A stretch of 64,000 nt of DNA from Eleusine coracana subsp. coracana (GCA_032690845.1 CM064433.1:40174658-40238657); one strand, 5' to 3'; positions 44,490-57,084 are shown, counted from the first letter of the stretch. Program-made: numbers and translations. Notes: generated by a model not told the origin, from the sequence alone.

Positions 44490-44930
44490 TTGATGGCTTT
44501 CTCTCTTCCACTAATACTTGATTAAACGAGAGTTAGAATGACTATTCATTTCAGCTCCCGTGAGTTACTTTGTGCGTGACTCTATTTGCTTCATCTCCTA
44601 CTACTTAGGTGACTGCTATATAAAGAAGCAGAAGACTCCCACCAGAGAGAACGCATCTCAAACGCATTCCACTTCTATAGCTACAAGGTGATCATCTTCG
44701 TCTAGACGTCTGCGTGCACAGACGTAGGAAGAGCAGGCCTCCGAGGCCTTCGTCGACGAGATCCTGCACCGGGATAGGAGGTCGATAAGGTTTTTGGGGA
44801 ACGCACGTCGTGACTGCTCGCTTTTGTTCGTGTTTGTCTACATCAACTTCATCGAGTGAACGACTATGTTGACTACTACACAATGTCTTCCATGAACGGT
44901 GAAGGTATGCTCAATGCAATTCCCATCATT
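44490..44930 (+). repeat. Copia-type LTR remnant
   Basis: A TATA box (GCTATATAAAG, about 44615-44625) is followed by a leader with CGAGATCCTGCACCGGGA and AGGTTTTTGGGGAACGC, wording I associate with U5 regions of grass copia LTRs. Ends are not defined and no PBS follows. Confidence 0.4.
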
Positions 44931-45892
44931 GCTACTAATCAGTACGTACTTCTCGCTTTTCTCTTGTCAATTCAGTTTTTAACTAATAAACTAGACATGG
45001 TGATGTCTTGGCTAGTTTCTTTTGATCGCTACATAACACTTTCATGTCTTGTAACGTTAATTTCTGGATTAAATATAGTAGAATATTGCCTAATTATCCA
45101 GCAATACCTTCAAACATATACCACTTACAAAGAACCTCCGTTCTAGCAAATTTGCAAAGGTAACTGAAACTGCAATGAGAAAATATTCAACAGTATAAAT
45201 TAAGGTTCAAAGCTGACTAACAGTGTATTTCAATATGACATCAAGTGAGAAGAATGTGGTGCCCCGAGGTTCAAAGCGACGGGCGTGCACCCCGAGGTCA
45301 CGGCGCCGTGGGCTTCCTCTAACAGATGGCCCAGCGGGTTGTGGCACGGGATGGCCCAACAGCGTTATGGCCTATCCTACGCCGCTTGCAGGCCTACTCT
45401 CACGGGGCCCTGGTTTTTCTTGCCGGCGAGGTCCAAGCGTCAAGCTTGTTCCGTTTTGCTATCCCTAGGCGGTCGGGAGGGGGGGGGGAGGGGGGGGCTG
45501 GATTTCTTGATGGCGATGCTGGGATCTCGTCAAGCGCCAGAGAAATTTAGGGTGGGAGAGGACGCTAGAGAAAGAAGGAACCGGTATGAGTGAGTAAGCA
45601 GTGGCATTGCCGGTAATTTTATGTCGATTCTGTATTGTACATATTTGGCGTCCGTAGCCGCTTAATTTGGATGGAAGCTGCTCAGAAGCTGTCCCAAACA
45701 GGGCGAAAGCGCACTTCCGAGCCACGTTTTTATGGAGGCGCCTAGGTGACAAGGCGTTCAGCTAAAGCTGGGCATCGGGGTCGCTAGATCGAGATTGGTA
45801 TGGCGTCCGCCATATCCATTGAGGCGTCGCCTAGACGTGAGTTTGGCGTCTCATAGAGCCAAGCAGCATGCGACGACTTGAGGCGGACACCT
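44931..45892. other. No gene recognised; G-rich tract
   Basis: AT-rich then GC-rich sequence. A G-run of about 20 bases broken by one A lies at 45476-45497. Repeated GGCGTC-type words occur at 45720-45880. ORFs here are short and on both strands. Confidence 0.45.
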
Positions 45893-46502
45893 TATTGATT
45901 TGCAAGACATTGCAAACAATCTGCTAGATGCATTTACTGACTACAAAGGTGTCACAAAATCCTTGATTCCAGCTAGGAATGCGCCTGAAAGAGTGGACGT
46001 ACCAACAAAAACCATTCAACTCCCATCTCAAGAGAAGAGGGGGACAAGTACGGCCACCAAGCAGGAAAGAACATCTAACAAGAGTCAAAGGAAAGTGCCC
46101 ACCAAACAGGATAAACTATCTAGCAAGGGCCAAAGGAAGAAGAAAACTTCCGAATCAGTAAATGCAAGTCAACCCGAAGTTGACGGACACCTAAAGGGTA
46201 GTATACACCCTGTGGATACACAAAATCCACAATCCAGCTCTCATGTGCACACCAACTTAGAGACTGGAACATCTGAAAACCCTGATTCTCCTGTATTGGG
46301 AAATCATGAGGAGTCACAAGGGGAACAGGAAATTTCCATCCACTATGCAAATTCTGGAGAATCTCATAATCGTAAAACTACGATTATTGACCCAAAATTT
46401 TCAGCTACGGTTGCAGACAACCTTCTCAATGATCCAGAACATAAGACCATGGCAGAATGTCAACGACGCTCGGACTGGAATCAATGGAAGGAAGCAATCT
46501 AG
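45893..46502 (+). pseudogene. Copia integrase-RT linker
   Basis: The sequence reads LLDAFTDYKGVTKSLIPARN, APERVDVPTKTIQLPSQEKR, then a charged, Ser/Lys-rich low-complexity segment. It reaches the RT lead-in RRSDWNQWKEAI before a TAG at 46500-46502. This is the hydrophilic linker between integrase and RT in copia polyproteins. Confidence 0.8.
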
Positions 46503-48060
46503 GCAGAACTAGCCTCACTAAAGAAAAGGGAGGTATTCTCATCAGTAATACCTACACCACCAAGAATCTTCCCTGTGGGATTCAAATGGGTTTTCATCCG
46601 TAAGCGGAATGAAAATAATGATATAGTGATACAAAGCAAAGCTAGTAGCGCAAGGGTTTACGCAGAGACCTGGCGTTGATTTCAACGAAACATACTCTCC
46701 AGTAATGAGTGGAATAACATTCCGATATCTTATATCTATGGCAGTGCAAAATCATCTATCTTTGCAGTTGATGGATGTAGTGACCGCATATCTTTATGGG
46801 TCACTTGATTCGGATATATACATGAAAGTTCCTGATGGAATTTCTGTACCAGATCTTAACGTAAATCGCAACATGTATTGTGTAAAACTCAACAAGTCGC
46901 TATATGGCTTGAAACAGTCGGGAAGAATATGGTACAATCGACTTAAAGAGTTCCTTGTTAACAAGGGATACTCTAACAATGATGATTGTCCATGCGTTTT
47001 CATAAAGCAGTCCTCTACAGGATTCTGCATTATCTCGGTATATGTTGATGATCTTAACATCATCGGCAACATAGAAGATATAAATGAGGCGCGCAATCAT
47101 TTAAAGACGGAGTTCGAAATAAAGGATTTGGGTCAAACTAAATTTTGTTTGGGTTTACAACTCGAACACCTTCCCACTGGAATTTTTGTTCACCAGTCTG
47201 CATATATCCAGAAAATATTGGAAAAATTCAATATGGACAAAGCATATCCATCTAAAACCCCTATGGTTGTACGATCTCTGGAAATAGATACAGATCCATT
47301 CAGACCAAGGGAGGATGGAGAGGAGATATTGGGCCCAGAGGTACCATATCTCAGTGCTATTAGAGCGCTTATGTATCTTGCAAATTGCACCAGGCCTGAT
47401 ATCGCATTTGCAGTGAATCTACTAGCTAGATATAGCGCTGCTCCTACCAAACGTCATTGGAATGGAGTTAAGAATATCTTTCGATATCTCCAAGGCACTA
47501 AGGATCTTGGACTTTTCTATAGAAAAAACCAGGATCCTACTTTGATTGGATAGACTGATGCTGGCTATCTTTCTGATCCCCATAATGCTAGATTGCAGTC
47601 AGGATTCGTGTTCTTACACGGTGGCACAGCTATATCATGGAAGTCTTCTAAACAGACTCTAGTAGCTACGTTCACAAATCATTCTGAAATCATAACATTA
47701 TATGAAGCATCACGTGAATGTGTTTGGCTTCGCAGAATGATAAACCACATACAACAATCGTGTGGTATTGGTCCCATTGGATCACCGACCATTATCTATG
47801 AAGATATTGCTGCTTGTGTTGCACAGATGCAAACAGGTTATATAAAGAGTAATCTCACTAAGCATATTACTCCAAAATTATTTTATCCTCATGAACTTCA
47901 ACAAAGCAGACAGATAAATATCTTGCAAACCAAGTCTTGCGATAATCTCGCAGATTTATTTACAAAGTCCCTACCATATCCTATTTTTCACAAATGTGTT
48001 TATGGAATTGGTATGCGAAGACTTAAAGACTTGCAAGGTTCAGGGGGAGTCTCTCCTTGA
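46503..48060 (+). pseudogene. Copia RT and RNase H
   Basis: After the TAG the frame reads AELASLKKREVFSSV and PVGFKWVFIRKRN, then shifts near 46636 into LVAQGFTQRPGVDFNETYSP. The main open stretch (46705-47553) has MDVVTAYLYGSLDSDIYMKV, KSLYGLKQSGRIWYNRLKEF, the catalytic VYVDDLNIIG and LMYLANCTRPDIAFAV. A TAG at 47551-47553 interrupts (IG stop TDAGYL), then RNase H continues with ISWKSSKQTLVATFTNHSEI and KSCDNLADLFTKSLPYP, ending TGA 48058-48060. Relatively well preserved: one frameshift and two stops. Confidence 0.92.
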
Positions 48061-48404
48061 ACATTTTAACCTGTTACTAATATCTATTGCACTCTTTTCC
48101 TATATGAGTTTTCTTTATAAGTTTTCTCATATTAGGTTTTTAATGAGGCAATAACTTCACAAAACTATGTCTATCTCCTGATTTTTCCCATAAGGGTTTT
48201 TATAAGGGATATCATAGACATAATATATGTTGTATCAATTTCTCCTTTTTCCCACTGGGTTTTTCCAGGAGTTTTTCACAGTGTATCAACCTTTATCTCC
48301 TCATATTTTTCCCACAGGATTTTAGGGGGAGAACATCCTCACGGTGTCATCGATGATCAACTGATCAAGGGGGAGTGTTGTGAAATGTTCAGTTGAGCAA
48401 CTGC

Positions 48405-49905
48405 TCTCCACGTCTTCCTCCTGAAAACCATGCAAGAACACATTCTGAACATCTAGCGAACGAAGATGCCACCAACGAGTGACACCGATGGAAAGAACCA
48501 GGTGGATTGTAGCTGCTCGAACTACTGGAATGAACATAACTTCATAGTCAAGACCATAGTGTTGCATAAATCCCTTAGCAACTAGGCATGCCTTTATAGC
48601 GCTCAATCATGCCACTGGATTTCTTCTTAATTTTAAACACCTACTTGCAATCCATTATATTGCCACCTTTGAGATACAAAACGAGATGCCAGGTCTTGTT
48701 GCGCGTAAGAGTGGTGTACTCGTCATCAATGGCGAACTTCCACTTGGGATCAAGAAGAGCAGCAAGAAAATTAGAAGGTTCATCTGCAGAACAAAGCATA
48801 CCATATGGGACCGTACCATCTGTGTGCACCAACGATTGGCGAACGCCATTTTCTAGATGAGTGTGCGGGCAAGAGAGCTCAAGAGTAGCAAGTGGTCGTG
48901 CTTGAGGAGGTGTTGCACCATCAGCAACACCGGATCCTGGTAGTATTGAGGACCCAAGGGGCAGAGCACAAGATGTCAGTCCGATAATATCCAGCTCGAA
49001 AACTGTGGCTAGAGATGGTCTGACGGTGAAGACGACACAACACCACGCATCATGACCGTAGTGGGCATAGGAGTAGATTGTGGGATGGATGTAGGGCCCA
49101 GCCTTGAAGATGGTTGCGCGGGGGCATGATCATGCTGCTAGATAGAGCCTCATGATAGGGCCAGAGCGGAGGAGGCATCCAAAATGGCTTTTGCAGCCCC
49201 TAATAGCATGTGATGAGGTGGACCACGATCCCAGGTAGATCTTATGAGCAGATGCGTAGCCGAATGCACTTCGGGATCCTAGCAAGGAACATCTGTGGTC
49301 AACCAAATTTATAGATCTCATGAAGGCACAACAGAGCTACCTGAAGAAGTAGTATCTACAACATCCACTAGAAGAACATACAAAGAATCGAGCTCACCAG
49401 CAGAGTTAAGAGGATTAGTCATAGAGGAAATACCACCAATTAATTGAAGCAACATGGGTTCAAAAGGAGTGAGATTTCATGACGAACAAGGGCACCTCCA
49501 TTAGGATGTAGCAAAGCAAAAGGAAAAACTTGCTCAACAAACACATCATCATGAGACATGTAGATATGACCAGAACTAATATCGAGACATCTATAACCAT
49601 TGTAATGGTCACTATAACCTAAGAATGCACGTTGCATAAATTTAAAGGATAGTTTCTGAGTGTTATAGGGTCGTAAGTTCAACTAGCATGCATAGCCAAA
49701 GACATAAAGAAAATTGTATTCTAGTTTAGAGCCTAGAATATGTTCTACAGATGTGGAGAAATTGATGACTTTAATGAGGATGTGAGTTATGAGGTAGACT
49801 GCCTGGATATATCTGGAATATGTACACACAAAAACTTTAACGACATGGATGCTTGTGCATGGAGAGAAAGGACGACATCAACAATGTGGCAATGTGACGA
49901 CATCA
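48405..49905 (-). pseudogene. Copia remnant in arm B (copy of the intronic copia)
   Basis: On the minus strand: integrase end (HIVDVVLSLHAQASMSLKFL; RPYNTQKLSFKFMQRAFLGY; YRCLDISSGHIYMSHDDVFV), then RT start (IKACLVAKGFMQHYGLDYEV, RSLDVQNVFLHGFQEEDV). It matches 30990-32455 with small differences and ends where the third copia LTR begins. Its first RT block is less damaged than in arm A. Confidence 0.85.
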
Positions 49906-52695
49906 ACAGGGGAAGAAGAGGTTCCGATTTGAGTCTTTTTGGCCCAGGTTTGCGAGTTTTCAGGAAGCGGTTCAGCAGTCTTGGTCGTCGGTACAGCGCA
50001 AGCCATGCCCCCTTGAGACGCTCTCCCTGAAATTCAAGGCCACCGCAAATAATCTTCAAAGTTGGAGTGACAAGCAGGTCAGCCACTTCAAAACACAAAT
50101 AACATTGGCCAAGGAGATAGTCCATCAACTTGACATTGCCCAGGACAGCAGGCAACTCAGCCCTGCTCAGACTTGGCTGAGATGTAATCTCAAGAAACAC
50201 ACTCTAACCTTAGCTTCTCTCATGCGCACTATTGCACGAATTCGTTCAAGGGTAACGTGGTTGCATGAGTGTGACGCTAATACTAACCTGCTCCACCTTC
50301 ATGCCCGCCATCGCAAAAGAAAAAATTCCATTACCAAGCTTAAGGTGGATGATCTGCTAGTGACTTCTCATGATGATAAGGCTTAGGATCTGTTGGATTT
50401 CTACACAAATCTGATAGACGCTCCAGAGGAAACAGAACATACTCTTGATCTTGTAGCCCTCGGTATATAGAGACATGATTTGGGTAGCTTGGAGACACCT
50501 GTTTCCGAAGAATAAGTGTGGAATGTTATCAAGCGGCTACCTCTTGATAAGGCTCCCGGGCCTGATGGGTTTACGGGTCATTTCTACAAAATATGCGAGA
50601 AAATAATAAAACTCGACATTATGGCAGCAATCTCGGCGGTATGGCGAAGGGATTTGAGAAATTTTAGGTTCCTAAACACAGACTTCGTCACACTTTTGTT
50701 AAAGAAAGATGGGGCAGTCGAAGCAAAGGACTTTCGGCCGATCAGCCTCATTTATAGCTTTGCAAAGCTTATCATGATGATCCTTGCCAATAGATTAGCG
50801 GCTAAACATGATGGCATGGTTTCTCGCAATCAAAGTGCTTTAATAAAAGAGAGATTTATTCAAGACAACTTTATGTTGGTCCAACAAACAGCTAAAATTG
50901 GATATCTCTAAGGCATTTGATTCAATATCATGGGCTTTTTGGATGGAAGTGATTGAGGGTCTTGGTTTTGGAAGAATCTTCCGGGACATGTTGACTTGGT
51001 TGCTTACTACCTCATCCACACAAGTGCTGCTGAATGGTACACCGGGTGAATTCATATCGCATAAGCGTGGCCTACGGCATGGAGATCCCCTTTTTCCCAT
51101 AATGTTCATATTAGTGATGGACATGTTGAACCTCATGATTATGAAGGCATCAGAAGCTGGCTTACTACAACCCGTCTCTTCTCGGTCAATTCAACATCGT
51201 CTCTCCCTCTATGTCGATGATGTGGTGTTGTTTCTTCGGCCAATCGAGTGACATTGATATAACTATGAGGATGTTGCAGCTGTTTGGGATAGCCATGGGC
51301 CTCCGCACTAACGTGCAAAAGATAAGTGTAGCCCCATCCAATGCGCACCATAAGATGTTGAGTGGCTGCAGGACCTCCTGCCTTGCGAGCTCACAGAATT
51401 TCCAATCAAGTATTTAGGGTTGCCTCGCTCCCTCAAGAAGTTAACCAAGACCTATCTTCAACCTCTGAAAGATCACCTGGTAGACCTCTTGCGAGGGTGG
51501 AAGGCTAACCTACTAACTCGTGCAGGATGGACGAAACAGGTTCAGTTTGTGATGACCGCCACCATCATCTATCATGCCATGTCTCCGAATCTCCAAACTT
51601 GGGCTATCAAAGCCATAGACAAGTATCGGCGGAACTTTTTTTGGCATGGCCGAACGGAGGCAAATGGGGGTCATTGCCTCATTGCATGGCATAAAGTCAC
51701 AAGGCCAAAGGAGTTGGTGGGACTCGGCATATCTCAAACCTCAAGAATCTCGAAAGAGCTCTTCGTGTCAGATGGGCTTGGCTGTGCAAAACTGAGCCGA
51801 ACAAGCCTTGGGTTGCTCTTCCTATGCAGACAGCTGATGATGTCCAGGCCCTACTTTCCGTGGCACTAACCACGGAGATTGGGGATGGAAGGAACACTCT
51901 CTTCTGGTGGGACAAATGGATCTTGTGGCAGATCTTGGAGAATTTGTTCCCTATGATTTACGGCATGATCCCCAAGAGGACATGTATCAGAAGAACAGTT
52001 CAGGAGGCATTGACTAACATGAGATGGGTGCAGAATATCCATGGAGTTGCCTCTGTTCAAATTCTTTGGGAATTCATTCGTGTGTGTGATATCTTGGTGG
52101 ACATTACCCTCCAACTAGAAGTGACTGATGTGCACAAATGGCGCCTTTCTAGTAATGGACAGTAGTATGCTACTTTAGCCTATGAGGCGCAATTTCAGGG
52201 GTCCATACAATTCAGACTATGGAAGTGGATATGGAAGACTTGGGCTCCCCAAGAAGTGTCGATTTTTCATGCGGTTGGTTGCCCACAACCGATGATGGAC
52301 GGCTGGCCGCCTAGCCAGGAGGAATCTTCCTTACTCAGAGAGGTGCCTCTTCTACGATTAGGATGATGAAACTATTCAACATCTTCTCGTTGGTTGCTCC
52401 TTTGGAAGGCAGTTCTGGTACATTTTGTTGCGGTAGCTTGGATTCAGCGCCCTATCTCCCCAACCAGATGACAAAGACTTCGACAGCTGGTGGAGTACCA
52501 TGGCCAACCGGGTTGTGGGCGAGATATAGCATGGTCTGAATTCCATCATCATTTTGAGTTCATGGACTTTATGGCGGCACCGCAATGACTGTGTTTTCAA
52601 GAAGGCCTCCCCAAGCATCACCACTGCCTTGGTCTTGGCTGGTGATGAACAATGATTGTGGAGCATGGCAGGGCCGAAAGCGCTGACAGATCTAC
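49905..52695 (+). mobile_element. L1-type LINE, 5'-truncated
   Basis: The piece begins within ORF2 after the endonuclease: KKRFRFESFWPRFASFQEAV and LKFKATANNLQSWSDKQVSH. RT follows: KAPGPDGFTGHFYK, DFRPISLI, ALIKERFIQDNF, DISKAFDSISW, GLRHGDPLFPIMFILVMD and the catalytic LYVDDVVLF. The C-terminal region (LLTRAGWTKQVQFVMTATI, FFWHGRTEANGG) leads to a zf-RVT-like tail near 52390. At least four frameshifts and several stops make it inactive. No poly(A) tail or target duplication was seen; both ends abut arm B sequence. Confidence 0.88.
50105..51869 (+). pseudogene. LINE ORF2 reverse transcriptase core
   Basis: Successive open stretches at 50105-50386, 50516-50911, 50898-51251, 51211-51417 and 51420-51869 lie in different frames and together give the RT domain. 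This reverse transcriptase primes on nicked target DNA. The endonuclease and ORF1 are missing, as in most truncated insertions. Confidence 0.88.
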
Positions 52696-53172
52696 AAGCT
52701 CATGAAATAGTATACACAATACTACTATCTAACTATTTTCAAAATAAACTATACTAATTAGTTCCATATTAATTAGTTCCAATTGACAAGATGACAAACA
52801 TATATAATTTCAAATAATTTCTGACATGCATAGATATAGTTACTTTTTTTAGACTCACAGATATAGTTACTTCTGAAGCCACGAGTTATACACAAAACTG
52901 AAACCTAACAAGAGTTAAAATCATCTCAAGATTTGGTCCACGTATTTAACTGATATAAAGAAAATTTTGTTTTTCACATAAAAAATGACCTATCTATTGA
53001 ATTCTATCACGTGTAATAAATACAATGCCAGCTTGCATCAATTTAAGTGAGACAGAGAAAATAAAATGTAAAGAATTAGTATCCCAGGCGAGAACACGGG
53101 TTGATGGACTAGTTTAAGTGTATGTAACTCATGGCTGTCTTTTATGGCGGGTGTAAATGTAAAGTGACATAC

Positions 53173-53428
53173 CATTAATATGCTTATCAAGGCTTCCTTT
53201 AGGCATATACTCAAAGCAAAGCAACATTTTCATCGACTTTGCAAAAACATGTTTGGCCTCGTACTCCATGTACTGGTGACTTGAATCATAACAATAACCC
53301 AGAAAACGCACTATATTTTTGTGTTGAACTTTCATTAGATTTTCAACCTCATGTTTGAATTGTTTTTTCTGCAAATGTGGCATTGTAAGATCCTTCACAG
53401 CAACTGCTTCCCCATTTGGTAGAAGTCC
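53173..53428 (-). pseudogene. Kinase exon 2 copy in arm B
   Basis: Open in frame: GLLPNGEAVAVKDLTMPHLQ, then KQFKHEVENLMKVQHKNIVR and LLCFEYMPKGSLDKHIN. It keeps the AVK lysine and the C-helix Glu and is two codons shorter than the arm A copy. The acceptor (AACAG) and donor (AATG/GTATGT) are preserved. Confidence 0.85.
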
Positions 53429-53530
53429 CTGTTCAGAAACCTAATTAAATAGGAGAGTAACTCTAGTGACACAACTTATGTACTTGAAAAATACCACCTA
53501 CTCTAGATTTATATTATTTGTTGTTATTAC

Positions 53531-53689
53531 CTTGTATACGATGGCAAAACCACCTTTTCCAAGTAGACGATCCTCAGAAAAGTTGTTTGTGAACTCTCTC
53601 AACTCTTGTAATGATAGAGCACATGGTTTGGCACTCGGATCTTGCAATATGCTCTCCAGGATTCCATGTCTGGTAGGTTCACTATCCAT
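53531..53689 (-). pseudogene. Kinase exon 1 copy in arm B
   Basis: MDSEPTRHGILESILQDPSA through LLGKGGFAIVYK, exactly 159 bp like its counterpart, with the donor GTAATA. The last Gly of the glycine loop is Ala (GGFA in place of GGFG), which may weaken ATP binding. With no C-lobe exons this copy cannot make a kinase. Confidence 0.85.
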
Positions 53690-54262
53690 ATACGTTACAC
53701 TGAAGGACAGTGGTGACTGAAGTTTAGAAAGAGAAAATTGTAGTATGAAATTGTGGCATGAATCTAAAATTATGTCTTTAAGAAGTTATCAATAAAATTT
53801 CGTTTCGGACATAGGCAGTGACTGCTCATGAAACTAATAATGGAATTTTGGATCACCGTAGAGTATGGTGTTGACACAGCAATTACAGAACAGAGCAGGA
53901 GTAAAATGTAATTCGAATCGCCATGAAGGAGGACAGGATGGAGGAAGACAGAAGCAATACCTGGACTCCTGGAGACTTGGAGCAGAACGGCGATGGATTG
54001 GAGCTGGACAGGTCCTGGATGCGACGGATTTTAGCAGGATTGCGGACGGATTCGAGGTGGACAGGTCCTAGTTGCAGCGGCGCGGGCGGGTCCTTGGAGC
54101 GGCGGCGCTGGCGAGTCTTGGGGTTGCGGCGCTTGCAGGTCAGCTACGGCAGGGACAGCGGCCGCATGCGTGCGTGGATGAGCGACGACGGCGGCGGCAA
54201 ATGGCGTTCTTGTGAAAAGAAAGGACGGCAACCCCAAGTTCGGCCCTTCAGTAGTCAGTAAT
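53690..54262 (-). other. Copy of the kinase leader in arm B
   Basis: It matches 27228-28150, including the GC-rich leader and its CCAG/GTATTG donor. Only one copy of the GGCGATTCGAATTACATTTT block is present, against two in arm A. The start of homology near 54262 marks the outer breakpoint. Confidence 0.7.
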
Positions 54263-55839
54263 GCATTTAGGAACGGGATCGTCAGACCTTGATCACCACC
54301 GGTAGTAGGTATGTCGGAACGTCGCTGTTGTATAGACCGGCGTAAACATATATAATGCGATTAATTAGATAGAGACGTGAGACGTCGAAGCCTGAACGTC
54401 ATCAAATAATAATTTATCGACCAAGTGTAAATGTGTGTGAATGCGGTGGTCACCGGTGACTAGGCAAAAGTGTCAGCATCCCTTCAGCTGCCACACTATT
54501 CTGATTCACACGCGGTGGTATGCATAATTAATTCTAGAAAATTCTTTATCGAGTAGAGGACAGCTATCGTACGAACAAAGACGTGGAGGAACATGCTCGA
54601 CTCCAACTTCGTGTTAACAAATGATGATTAAGGACTTTGGTTGCTCGCGAGCAGAAGGTACTCTCGGTGAAAAGCTCAAGCAGAAAGTCCTGTGTGTCAA
54701 CGATCATTTGTTAGCACCAAATTTGAGTTGGAGAAAAACTACAAACAAGAATCTTATCCTATCTTATCTCTATTTTTTTTTCTTTAATAATTTAGATGAG
54801 TCTGCCAGCCTTCTTAGTTTTTAGTGTTGGTTTTGGCGATGCTTATGTAAATAGTAAAATCAGAATCAAATACGTACGTATCATCAATCTAGCCAAGTCA
54901 TGGAAAGCCAAGGAAAAGGATGAATTGAAAAAACAATATTTTAAAAATTTGATTATTTGCATTTAAACCAAACTTGGCTTGAACTAGAAGTTGAAATTTC
55001 AGAATATAACATACCGAATAAATTTTATATACCTGATCTACGCTCAAAATTAGAATTTTGAAGAATTTATGGGAATTTTATCCCATCTCTAAGTAGGCCA
55101 AACAAGTGCAGCAATGTTTAGAAACATGGACACTTCAAAAATTTAAATTTCAAATTTTGAAAATGAACTTCAATACTATCATGCTCAGAAATCAGAGACA
55201 ATCTTTGTGAGTAATTAATAAGATCAGGAAGACCACATTATGGAATTTTTCTGAGTAACCTTATCACTTAACAATCTTTCAAATTAGAATTCTTTCATCC
55301 TGCAATCTCCTAGTCAACATCTTGCACTTTTGGAATGCCCATACATTATTTACATGTATGCTAAAGTTCAAGTACTTTTGAGGCAGTTTGAGAGGTCAAA
55401 TCGCAATTTAAATATGGCTTGTCGTTCTTGCCCTGAAGAATCATTGGAACACGGGACCCACCTGTCATTGGCGCCAGGATGCCCCTGCCCGCGTGTTTGA
55501 CGACAAGCGGGGCAGGCTTTCGGCCGTGCCCGACGCCGCCCATGAGCTCCCTCCCTCGCAACTCGTTGCCCGTTGTCTTCCCCTTGCCGCCAGTCGGCCC
55601 GCCTCCGTACCTCCTCCTCTCTTTTCCCGCCCGAGGTCACCATGACTGCTGGTCAGAGCGCGCCTCACGCTCGCATGCGAGACTCCGCCCCTCTTTTCGC
55701 CTGCAAGACGTGCCATAAGAGTCGCCCCACACTCCTCCTCTTCCCTGATATTGACGCAAAATTCTATACGCGTGACCTGAGAGATCTGCTTAGCTCCAGT
55801 ATAGTTTCAATACGAAAAAACCGAGGCATGCTAGTTAAA
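54263..55839. other. Spacer; GC-rich patch without a recognised gene
   Basis: AT-rich except for 55450-55740, a GC-rich stretch with short ORFs on both strands, possibly a degraded first exon. No domain recognised. Confidence 0.4.
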
Positions 55840-57084
55840 TTTTTCTGTAAATCGATAAAGAAAAAAACGGTCAAATTCCATGGGTCACCGGACCAGGATA
55901 GGCCGATGAAGAAAGCCGATATTCACTATTCGTGAAAATCAGCCGATGCTAGCATACGATTAATATAAAAGAAACTAAACTAATCAGCTGATTATATCGG
56001 CTTGTCGGTAAATTAAACAGTTTAAAACACTAAGTATTATCAATGCCGATAAGAAAAACAAGCTAACTGCGCAGAGTCGATCCGATTGAAATGAACATGT
56101 CGGGACCAGCTTAGTCGATAGTACTAAATCGATAGAACAAAGTTGATGAATCTACAGTAAACGTGCAAAGACTCGTCCTGTCGATGGTGCTAAGTCGATA
56201 GATCTGATAGCTGGTATTGCAAATATGCCTTAAATCACAGATCTAACTTATTTCAATAAGGGGGCAATCGACTCTCAACATACATAAGAAATCAAGCATA
56301 AAACCGAGAATTGATTGAACCGTGAGAACCTATCGGCTAAACGTTCTGATAGAACTCTATTGACTCTTCCTATAAACAGATTGAATCTAGCCCTATCAAC
56401 CCAGTAAGAGATCAAAGTCGATGCAGCCTTACTGATTCAAACAAATCGAACCTAATCGAGATAGTGTTCAAACACGGTAAATAGAGCTAGATTTAAACTA
56501 TTTATAGATAAAATTGATAAAGTTACTCTAATAATAGATCTAAACTATACTCATAAAACCTACTCAAAATTGCAATAGATCTGACTCAACCAAGGCAGTA
56601 TTGCAATTAAAAGTCGATAGAACAAGCACAACGAAGATCTAATTACCGGATAACTAGCAATTCTAACGATAATAACTAGAATATCAAACCAATGAGAAAA
56701 TACTAATTGAGATCGATAGAATTACCAAGGTCGACTAATCCAAGTCTCTCGTGGAGATCGGAGCCGATGCAGCCCGCGCGAGATGAAGGTTTCATCGAGT
56801 AAGAAAGATTGGCGTTGCGCCGAATTGTATTGAACGAAAGTGTTGTTCTTTTCGTACAGACCCCATTACATATTTATAGCCCCGTGTAAGGGGTTCTGAC
56901 CCGATTCGGTCAGGACTCTTAAACCGACTAGATTTATTTCTAAACAAACTCTAAAAAATAGAAAGAGATAAAATAACCCTATCGAGCCCACTTTATTCCT
57001 TTCGGCCGTCGAGCTTCGCTGACTTCAGCCGATTCTGACTCCATGCTACTGATTACTCGGACCGGTCAAATTTCGGTGCCAACA
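55840..57084 (-). repeat. Probable gypsy-type LTR, minus orientation
   Basis: On the minus strand it starts TGTTGGCACCGAAATTTG at 57084 and has a TATA box GCTATAAATA (56880-56871). The rest is a long AT-rich region with scattered words CCGAT and AGTCGATAG. The 3' boundary is not defined; 55840 is approximate. No coding region is attached, so it may be a solo LTR. Confidence 0.4.

Larger units (their letters stand above)
45893..48404 (+). mobile_element. Ty1/copia remnant, 5'-truncated, ending about 30 bp into its 3' LTR
   Basis: It spans the integrase tail and linker to RNase H, a 3' UTR with several pyrimidine-rich TTTTTCCCA-type repeats, and the PPT AAGGGGGAG (48367-48375), then TGTTGTGAAATG (48376) as LTR start. 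The LTR is cut at about 48405, where arm B of the inverted duplication begins. Confidence 0.88.
48405..54262 (-). repeat. Arm B of the inverted duplication
   Basis: Read on the minus strand from 54262: kinase leader, exon 1, exon 2, start of intron 2 (to about 52700), then a LINE in opposite orientation, then the copia remnant (49905-48405). Order and orientation mirror arm A. Kinase exons 3-5 are absent from this arm. The segment matching arm A 29215-30985 is missing and the LINE is in its place. Confidence 0.85.
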
